This document shows positions 40,201 through 45,519 of a stretch of 64,000 nt of DNA, piece after piece. The notes under the pieces were generated by a model. It was not told where the DNA came from and did not search any database. It was given only the letters and a program-made list of their open reading frames with translations. Position numbers and translations under genes: made by a program. Origin of the DNA: Gallionella sp. Lineage in GTDB: Bacteria > Pseudomonadota > Gammaproteobacteria > Burkholderiales > Gallionellaceae. The DNA is taken from contig JAQTYN010000002.1 of the NCBI GenBank assembly GCA_028688275.1, positions 62,001 to 126,000 on the forward strand, read 5' to 3'. Position 1 is the stretch's first letter. The number at the start of each line of letters is the position of its first letter.

Positions 40201-40627
40201 TAATGGGAATAAAGCTATCGGGAATACCATCCCCATTCAGATCAGCATAAATCGTCACATTGGTCAGTACCAATGTGCCACCCAACAAGGTTGTACTCAA
40301 ATTGAACGTATCAGGACCGTTTCCTGTATTGCGGATTTGATGGGACAAATTACTGGTACCACCAGGCACGGTCATCAACGATTGTGGGGTCGTCAAGGTA
40401 AAGCTAGCAATCTGCTGCACCTGCAATTCCACAATATTGGAGGTTAACAAGGCAGCTTTACCCGTTGGGGCATCGACATACGTCGCTTGGGCTTGGTTAA
40501 CAATCACTGTACCTGCCAAGGGAGCCGCTTGTACCGCGTAGACCCAACACATTGCCATACCAAAGACGCACAGATGCTTCAGCATCTGTGCGAGTCGAAT
40601 TAAAGCATTGTTGAATATGGGTATCAT
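34280..40627 (-). CDS. DUF11/SdrD-like protein with C-terminal outer-membrane barrel
   Basis: This 2115-residue protein starts with a Sec signal (about residues 15-34) and a mature chain opening APLAGTVIVNQAQATY. DUF11-like domains lie at about 35-480. SdrD_B-like domains follow near 497 (WLDNNHNKALNVGELG) and 612, another DUF11 domain near 763, and a third SdrD_B-like domain near 890 (YMDCNRNHIQEPEEPG). A periplasmic region leads to YPVYGDSS near 1384 and LYVRVDQGKSFLMYGDF, a signature seen in large outer-membrane proteins. From about 1600 the chain alternates amphipathic strands and ends with GFFVRLRFKFDEDLF, a beta-barrel. I infer an outer-membrane anchor or exporter for the neighbouring DUF11 proteins. 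The start is supported by TAGGAAA upstream. It is coupled to the OmpA gene downstream. Confidence 0.85.
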   Translation of the reverse strand: MIPIFNNALIRLAQMLKHLCVFGMAMCWVYAVQAAPLAGTVIVNQAQATYVDAPTGKAALLTSNIVELQVQQIASFTLTTPQSLMTVPGGTSNLSHQIRNTGNGPDTFNLSTTLLGGTLVLTNVTIYADLNGDGIPDSFIPITSTPTLPAGAVFNFVVSATAAGTALSGDTQQIGVNASGTATAMPAPTQSNTDTLTISNQAVLTITKAFDIPTGPSPSNTNITATLTIVNIGNAVATNVTLSDIIGVANAAPVFDSTGMSYVPNSAKWDAVPLNDLGAGNPAGVTYSATTLAAKTTLSAVFASLVPGAAIRLSFQLTVLPGLAAGSLRTNNVATVNYAVGLVTQTVNSNMATYTVVPSVPQPDLTLTKSHVGNFTEEFSGVFNFVVSNIGVTPSAGVVTVSDTLPAGLIFDPTTSGGVGWMCSAVLQVVTCSNPTVVPAGGRSTNLAIGVIPNAVAVAASPFPNNALVAGGGEPIANTANNGATDPVVIVGPAATVSGLVWLDNNHNKALNVGELGLGGWQVELLNATGQIVRTALTQANGQYTISLVMPGNGYQLRFRDPSTNIFYASPVIGNGTPPVGGVLPTGAQVTNGVITGLNLVGGVNVVQLDLPLDPSGVVYDSVTRLAVPGAMVKIVCTTCAPAFDPAIHLFGGLANQTQIVGTTGYYQFLLLAGAPAGLYQLQVTAPTGYISPSTLIPAQTIALTPPAGVGKFPVQAQDFPPPVGSPTTYYLSFNLFAGAQDAVNNHIPLDPTIVPGSGLLVSKTASRTTVEIGDFIDYTVIVKNVTTVSLSPVMLVDNLPRGLTYQLGTSRLNGAVLVDPVGGMGPSLTFVVGTLAAGGTATLTYRTAVGITAAMGTATNSVQASSGAARSNIAQARVQIVQGVFSDKAYILGTVYMDCNRNHIQEPEEPGIPGVRLYLENGTYGVTDTDGKYSFYGVDPRTHHLKVDKTTLPIGALLEIISNRHAGVGGGRFVDLKNSELHRADFASDSCTDEVMNEVKVRHSKDTVSETERMLNYRLNPNPVIIAPADARILPASGELIKTTPSTSTADNYQSIAQSSGLNSVNSSLPSAPVAPVAQVDMDGLLPNLDNKLGFIDLKDRDVMPMAQTFVRIKGLMGSVFRLSVNGKEVDNLRVGKRSKLADKQLEAWEYVGVALNPGENVLVLTQLDPFGNERDRQTITLIAPDQLATIKIEAPSSIEANGRVPAHFKVKLQDKEGVLVTSRTYLTLEATQGHWQVKDLDPKEPGIQIAMENGEAEFDLLPPSVPGQETVRILSGVLKGEHLIAYLPELRPMIVAGIVEGALNMHSLKAGSLTPVTAQDSFDQEIRHLSQGNAAGNAGVRAAMFLKGKVKGEYLLTLAYDSDKNIKDRLFRDIQPDEFYPVYGDSSNRGFDAQSTSRLYVRVDQGKSFLMYGDFSTQNMIPARSLSQYNRSLTGVKEHYENAGVMVNAFASRDTVRQVIQELPADGTSGPYQLTNNGALINSEKVEILTRDRNQTNVILKLEPQTRFTDYEIEQFTGRLLFKGPIASLDANLNPRSIRITYEMDQGGTAFWVTGVDGQAKLNSNVEVGMMMVSDSNPMQASRIMGSNVTVKLADKTVLVGELAHTNTALLGGGKAQRIELRQDGTLFNGRIYSGRSDTTFDNAASLLSKGRMESGAKGTIRVDATTSLSGEAISSGDRLTGARRDGVLVKIEKSINDYFRVEAGMRKSHENMNVVGVPTTNVTSARLKAISQIPQVKGLSVNAEYEQDVHDSTKKVAALGAEYQMMNRGRLYARHEFISSLTSAFALNTTQRANSTVFGIDTDYTPNTHVFSEYRARGVMDGRQAEAAVGLRNKWQVAEGLRINTGIERVTNISGGAGRASQAYTGAVEYTRDPFWKGSARLEYRTSDNSDGWLNSVDIAKKLSESWTVIGKQVFSENATKGATSGVRILHRMQAGLAWRDMEDHDWNALTKFEHRRESDTTSAATIKRVMDIISLHVNYQSDSDWQASGHYAAKWLTDESFGLSSHSNAHLASGRVMWDITERWDAGVLGSVMGDRGFRSIRYGLGAETGYLLQANLWLSIGYNFFGFKDTDLIGQNATDKGFFVRLRFKFDEDLFSDPNRYEGAARNCKP

Positions 40628-40648
40628 TATTTTTTCCTAGTCTTTTTT

Positions 40649-40705
40649 GGCAATCCCCTGTCCTACAAGGGACTGCCAAAAAAGGGGGATGTTCTCCCCT
40701 TTTTT
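40649..40705 (-). terminator. Strong hairpins between the 946- and 2115-residue genes
   Basis: An A6-G4 arm pairs with a C4-T6 arm (40678-40705), giving a bidirectional terminator. A second stem GGCAATCCC/GGGACTGCC lies at 40649-40677. Both lie between the abundant-looking 946-residue gene and the barrel gene, so they probably reduce read-through and set a lower level for the latter. Confidence 0.8.
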
Positions 40706-40725
40706 GCTTAATTTAAGCTGCTAAA

Positions 40726-43566
40726 TTAAGGGTTAACACGTACACCAAAGGTCATCACGGCAGAAGTGCCAGGAGCCAAAGTTGTAATGGTACCTGATGA
40801 AACCGACCCACCCGCTGCTGCACAAGGCACGGCAGTGGTTGCGGCGACTGCGGTAGCTGTTGCAGTAGCAGCAACCACACCTGGCACAGTCATCGCTACA
40901 ACAGATGCATCTGTAGCGGCCGCTGCGGCACCCGCAGCTGTACACGAGTAGGTTGTGCCAGCTGGTGTTGCATCGCTAATCACCAGTGTGTTAGCTGCTG
41001 CGGTACCCAAATTCGTTGCCGTAATTTGGTACAACACACATTCACCTGGTTTAGCTGTCAGTGGAGCATTAGTCCAAGCCGCTGGCATTGCTGCAGCAGT
41101 TGCTGCACAAGTTGTGTCAACTTGTTGCATCTTCACCAAGCCGATTTGACCAGCAATCACGGTCGTCACGTCTTGTGCTGTCGTTGCCGCAGGTGCTGCC
41201 ACGGCATTGATCAACGCAACATTAGGTTGTGTCGCGGTTAACAACACCGTGTTCACATCACCAGCTGCTGCTGAAGCAGGAGATAATACTTTCGCAAATA
41301 CAGTAATGGACGCACCTGGTGCTAAAGTAACCGCTGCCAGTGCCAAGTCAGCCGCATCCAGTACACCGTTACCGTTGGTATCTGCATACAACACCGTACC
41401 CCAACTCACTGTAGTACCCGACATTGCAGTAGCGACAGTCAAGCCAGCTTCAGTCACGTTACCTGTATTGGTTAAGGTGTGTTTGTAAACCACAGTACCG
41501 CCTGGGTAGATTTGCGAACCGTTGTTCGGTGCCAAAGCAATCGAACGAACCGTATTCACAGTAACCGCATCCAGCTTGAAGTCCGCCACAAGGGTTGTAG
41601 GTGAAGCCACTTTAAATACCACGTTTTGACCTGGTGCAGCAATCGCTGCTTGACCCGCAGGAACTGTCACCACTGCACAAACTGTGATGTTCGCACCCGC
41701 CAACACCACACCTGTATTAGCCATCGGTGCACCCAATGTCGTACAGTTCAACGGTGTTGCTGTGGAATAGAAGTTCACCGCCCAACCTGCAGGCAATGCA
41801 GAAGCAGGATCAACCGTTACGCCAAAGGTATCCGCTTGAGCACTGGTATTATTGACCACCAATGTGAAGGTAGTAGAGCCACCTGGATTGACAGCATTGG
41901 TCGTAATTGCACCCGCCACAATCGCAGCCGCAGCACTGACATTCACACCATTACCATTACCCGCAACAACACCCGCAGTATTGTTGGTCAAATCCACTGC
42001 GTTTAGCGTAACCGCAGTCAAGGTATCTGTTACTGGATTCACCTTAGTTGCATCACCCACCGATGTCGCATTCATCGTTACACTGCCGCCCAATGTTGCT
42101 GTACCAGGCAAGACTGCGGTAACGAACACATGGTAAACCGCACCAGGTGCCAAAGGTCCCGTATCAACAATACCATCGCCATTGGAGTCGGTCAGCGGTG
42201 TTAAGCCACCAGCCTTGAACAACAAGAAGGTTGTGCCAGCAGGGAAAGTGCTACCCAAGGTGGAAATATTGAGCGTATCGGTCGAATTACCCGTATTCAC
42301 CACCACGTTATCAAATGTTACTGTCCCCCCTTGCGCTGCTGCTGCAACGGTGACGATATCATTTGCTACACTTGCATCAGTTGTAGAGAAATTACCCGCT
42401 GTAGCTGCTGCTGCTGCTGCGCCTTCCAGATTAGGAGCGACGAAGAAGTCAGAAGCAATCACACCGTAAGTTGGTGTTACAACATAGGGCACCACATTGG
42501 TTGGGTTACCTGTCGTAACGCAACTTGCAGGAGTCGATGCCAACGGCACCAAAGCTGCGCCGTTGTTATAACAGAAACGCCCTGTGTTATTGATCGTGCC
42601 AGGCAAGGTAGCCGCTGGTACATTCACCGTAAAGCTCAATGTACCACCGCTGTTAGCCAGCACAGAACCCACACGCGCTGTCACAGCCAAACTACCTGGC
42701 GTTGTGACGTTGTAGTCGTAGGTAATTGCACCCGCTGCAGGTACAGCAGCTGCAACCGTATCCACCAGTGCTGTCGCACCTGAGCCACTCCAACGACCAC
42801 TACCTGCTACATATGTCGTCCCAGCTGGCATCACGTCGGTCAAGACCACATCCGTCGCTGTAGCATTACCTGTGTTCGTATAGGTCAAGGTGTAAGTCAA
42901 ATTCACACCTGTTGCTGGACCAACTGCGGCTGCAACCGTCATGGATTTCGTTACCCCAATGACCGCGTTATTGCTCACTGTTACAGTATCTGTGTTAGCT
43001 GCTGTTACGGTATTCAGCAAACCACTCGTTACAGTCACAATGTTGCTACCCGTAGCACCGCTTGGTGCAGTACCACCCACCGTGGTCACCGCGACAAAAC
43101 ACGCCTTCGCGCCCGCAACCAATGGACCTATCGACGTGATCGATGGCGAGCCAGAATCTGCCACGCCATCACAGTTAGTATCAGGGAAGTAAGTGATAGC
43201 ACTCAACAAAGCAGTACCCGTAGTCAATGCACTGGTTAGCGCAAATGTATCTGTGCCATTACCAGTATTGGTCAGGGTATGTGGCAAGCTAACAGGTTGT
43301 CCAGGTGCTGCGACAACATTATTAGGCGTCACCAACAACACACCTGCTACTTGCGTCACCGTGGTAATCACGGTATTAGATGTCGCCGTACGTACGATTA
43401 AAGACGCGTCCGTATAGGTCGCAGCGGCCTGGTTACCAATGGTTGAGCCAGCAAGCGGTGCAGCTAACGCCACGCCCATGCTGACACCCGTAAGTGCCAC
43501 GACCGCGACAGCCTTCCGCAAAGCGGACAACCATCCCGAACGTGGCGTACTTGATGTATTTTTCAT
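40726..43566 (-). CDS. Ala/Thr/Val-rich secreted DUF11 surface protein (candidate structural subunit)
   Basis: The 946-residue protein has a Sec signal (AVAVVALTGVSMGVALA) and a mature start APLAGSTIGNQAAATYTDA that resembles the barrel protein. The body holds several DUF11-like beta domains, EF-hand-like loops (DTNCDGVADSG, DSNGDGIVDTG, DTNGNGVLDAAD) and low-complexity Ala/Thr/Val stretches as in S-layer proteins. The C-terminal two domains (about 680-946) parallel those of the giant protein and end FGVRVNP. The start at 43566 has a strong AGGAG ribosome-binding site eight bases upstream; an earlier frame start lacks it. Hairpins lie on both sides. I infer an abundant cell-surface structural protein, possibly calcium-binding. 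Confidence 0.85.
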   Translation of the reverse strand: MKNTSSTPRSGWLSALRKAVAVVALTGVSMGVALAAPLAGSTIGNQAAATYTDASLIVRTATSNTVITTVTQVAGVLLVTPNNVVAAPGQPVSLPHTLTNTGNGTDTFALTSALTTGTALLSAITYFPDTNCDGVADSGSPSITSIGPLVAGAKACFVAVTTVGGTAPSGATGSNIVTVTSGLLNTVTAANTDTVTVSNNAVIGVTKSMTVAAAVGPATGVNLTYTLTYTNTGNATATDVVLTDVMPAGTTYVAGSGRWSGSGATALVDTVAAAVPAAGAITYDYNVTTPGSLAVTARVGSVLANSGGTLSFTVNVPAATLPGTINNTGRFCYNNGAALVPLASTPASCVTTGNPTNVVPYVVTPTYGVIASDFFVAPNLEGAAAAAATAGNFSTTDASVANDIVTVAAAAQGGTVTFDNVVVNTGNSTDTLNISTLGSTFPAGTTFLLFKAGGLTPLTDSNGDGIVDTGPLAPGAVYHVFVTAVLPGTATLGGSVTMNATSVGDATKVNPVTDTLTAVTLNAVDLTNNTAGVVAGNGNGVNVSAAAAIVAGAITTNAVNPGGSTTFTLVVNNTSAQADTFGVTVDPASALPAGWAVNFYSTATPLNCTTLGAPMANTGVVLAGANITVCAVVTVPAGQAAIAAPGQNVVFKVASPTTLVADFKLDAVTVNTVRSIALAPNNGSQIYPGGTVVYKHTLTNTGNVTEAGLTVATAMSGTTVSWGTVLYADTNGNGVLDAADLALAAVTLAPGASITVFAKVLSPASAAAGDVNTVLLTATQPNVALINAVAAPAATTAQDVTTVIAGQIGLVKMQQVDTTCAATAAAMPAAWTNAPLTAKPGECVLYQITATNLGTAAANTLVISDATPAGTTYSCTAAGAAAAATDASVVAMTVPGVVAATATATAVAATTAVPCAAAGGSVSSGTITTLAPGTSAVMTFGVRVNP

Positions 43567-43585
43567 CTTTAATACTCCTAGTTTA

Positions 43586-43611
43586 ATTAAAAAACGATTT
43601 CGCAAAATCGT
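43586..43611 (-). terminator. Terminator-like hairpin in the leader of the 946-residue gene
   Basis: ACGATTT and AAATCGT form a 7-bp stem with a four-base loop, followed on the minus strand by six T. It lies just before the AGGAG ribosome-binding site, so it could attenuate read-through from the upstream gene. Confidence 0.65.
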
Positions 43612-43660
43612 ATTACCTCATGTCAAAACAACTACTTTTTAAAACCGATTAATTTTCATT

Positions 43661-44173
43661 TCATTTTTTCGCCCCCCCTGCCACCGCACTCGTCAGAGGC
43701 GAAAGACGAATTCGTGCTGAAACTGTTTTTTTCTGACCCGCTGACAAGTCACCCAGCACCCAACGCAAACTGCGGTACTCAATCAGTGGCACAGCTTGCT
43801 CAGTCATTTGACCATTTGCCAATTTCACCATACGGCGCAGCGGCACGGGCGCGTAAGTTACGCCATCCAAACTCGCTTCCACCCCGACAGGATTCGCGGT
43901 ATTGGGTATATATTCGGTTTCTTTAGGGATAGGCAAAGTCGCCAGCAACTGACTAATGGCATGCTTAGTCGTGTTGTGATAAGTTGCTTGGTACTCAATC
44001 ACTTCACCAGGTTTAATTTGCGTCGCCGACTCCAACACCTCGGATTCTGCGTGCTTGCCGACTTTGAATTGCTTCAAAGTAACTTCAACATCTTTTTTAA
44101 CCGCACTATTATCAGCATGCGCAACGCCCATCTGCAACAACACACAGAACACCAACGCATAAAGTTTTAACAT
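43661..44173 (-). CDS. Short secreted DUF11-like protein
   Basis: This 170-residue protein has a signal peptide (MLKLYALVFCVLLQMGVAHA) and one DUF11-like domain: SATQIKPGEVIEYQATYHNT, then ATLPIPKETEYIPNTANPVG, and a C-terminal GDLSAGQKKTVSARIRL. It is the first gene of the surface cluster, read from a well-formed promoter. I start at the second ATG (44173), which leaves six bases after AGGAG; the ATG at 44179 touches it. It may be a periplasmic chaperone or small subunit of the surface assembly; its single-domain size contrasts with the large partners. Confidence 0.8.
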   Translation of the reverse strand: MLKLYALVFCVLLQMGVAHADNSAVKKDVEVTLKQFKVGKHAESEVLESATQIKPGEVIEYQATYHNTTKHAISQLLATLPIPKETEYIPNTANPVGVEASLDGVTYAPVPLRRMVKLANGQMTEQAVPLIEYRSLRWVLGDLSAGQKKTVSARIRLSPLTSAVAGGAKK

Positions 44174-44698
44174 TTCCATCTCCTAATCCATGAACCAGCC
44201 AATCAATCAATACATCTCACGCAAATACCTAAACAATTTACAAAGGCATTATCTACACATAACCTTCTGCTGACAAGTGCAATTTAAACTAAATTAGTCA
44301 ATTTTAATTCACCCAATGACAAGCAATTACTTTGCCAAAAATATCTATCTACTATCACCTTAAAATTAACATAAAATCACGAAGACAAGCTCGCAAATTC
44401 TCTCAATTTGAGAGGTTCATCCACCTTGGTTTGTGCTATATCGTTAAAATATTTGGACACAAAAAGTACAAGGGGGCTGAGTCTCTTCATCGAAAAGTTA
44501 GTTCACCATTGCGTCATAATTTTGTGATATTTTAAAGATGTCACGCTTGATCGACTGTCAGATTGACCGCACATTGACATCACCAATTTGACCAATACCG
44601 ATACCGTATCCATATGATTTACCGTACAATTTCCGTATTACTACAGATCAACATGGATGAAAGACTCAGCATTTTACCAAAATTAATGTTAGCCAAAA
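44174..44698. other. AT-rich divergent intergenic region
   Basis: This 525-bp region separates the surface cluster from the response-regulator gene. It is A+T-rich with no gene. It holds the cluster promoter (44248-44276) and, near the regulator, TTGAC repeats (44563, 44574, 44588) and CCGTA repeats (44604, 44622, 44633) that could be regulator binding sites. Confidence 0.6.
44248..44276 (-). promoter_or_regulatory. Sigma-70-like promoter of the surface cluster
   Basis: On the minus strand a -35 TTGTCA (44276-44271) and a -10 GATAAT (44253-44248) are separated by exactly 17 bases. Transcription would start near 44241, leaving a leader of about 68 bases before the short DUF11 gene. Confidence 0.65.
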
Positions 44699-45415
44699 AT
44701 GAATAGACCTGAATTTGCCTACACTGTTGCCATTGTTGAAGATGAACTAGTTTTACAGCAAGAAATGGCATTTCAACTGACTCAGTATGGCTTTGTTGTA
44801 TCTGTTTTTGAAAACGCCAATCAACTCTATCGTTTTTTAGCGGTGAATCCCGTCGCCATGGTCATTTTGGACATTGGCTTGCCAGATGAGGATGGTATGA
44901 CTATTTGCCGTCACTTGCGTGAACACAATTCGTCAATGGGTATCGTTTTTGTGACCGCACGAGGGCAACGGGACGACAAATTACTGGGACTTGAAGCGGG
45001 TGCAGATGCTTATTTGGTCAAACCGATTGATATCGCAGAATTGGTGCTGATATTGAAGCGGCACACCAAAAAACATCTTAACGTGGGTGATGCTACGGGA
45101 ATATTCATTCGCCCCCCCGATTTCTCGTGGCAACTAGAACCCAACGCCATCTATCTGCTTACCCCAAACAAACAACGTATCAAGCTAACCCTAAACGAAT
45201 CCCAATTACTGCGCGTGCTATTGGCCAAGATGGATGGAATATGTTCGCATGCTGAGCTGTATGCCTCATTGGGTCTTCAGCCTGAGGATCTGGACAAACA
45301 TCGCGTGGAGGTCATTATCAGTCGCTTATCGTCCAAAATTGAAAACCAATGTGGATTGAAATTACCGATCCAGTCATTTCGTGGCGTTGGTTATGGATTA
45401 CTAACTCAGAAATAG
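44699..45415 (+). CDS. OmpR-family response regulator
   Basis: A two-domain regulator of 238 residues. The receiver domain (1-120) has the acidic pair Glu14/Asp15, the phospho-acceptor Asp58 in VILDIGLPDEDG, Thr86 in FVTARG, and Lys108 in YLVKPID. The C-terminal winged-helix DNA-binding domain (about 140-235) ends with SFRGVGYGL. It is divergent from the surface cluster and convergent with the histidine-kinase gene. Family knowledge suggests it binds direct repeats; candidates lie just upstream of its own start. Its location makes control of the surface cluster plausible but unproven. Confidence 0.9.
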   Translation: MNRPEFAYTVAIVEDELVLQQEMAFQLTQYGFVVSVFENANQLYRFLAVNPVAMVILDIGLPDEDGMTICRHLREHNSSMGIVFVTARGQRDDKLLGLEAGADAYLVKPIDIAELVLILKRHTKKHLNVGDATGIFIRPPDFSWQLEPNAIYLLTPNKQRIKLTLNESQLLRVLLAKMDGICSHAELYASLGLQPEDLDKHRVEVIISRLSSKIENQCGLKLPIQSFRGVGYGLLTQK

Positions 45416-45519
45416 AGCCTCTTAAAAGCACGCAATAAGCCCACTCCCAAGAAGGCGTGGGGCGGAGCACAATTGAATCAACGAACTGAATTTCCGCCTT
45501 CGCATGGATAGTGCGTAAA

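Noticed and set aside
40726-43566. Open frames on the plus strand opposite the 946-residue gene
   Set aside because: Same reason as for the giant gene: low-complexity complement without start signals or recognisable domains.
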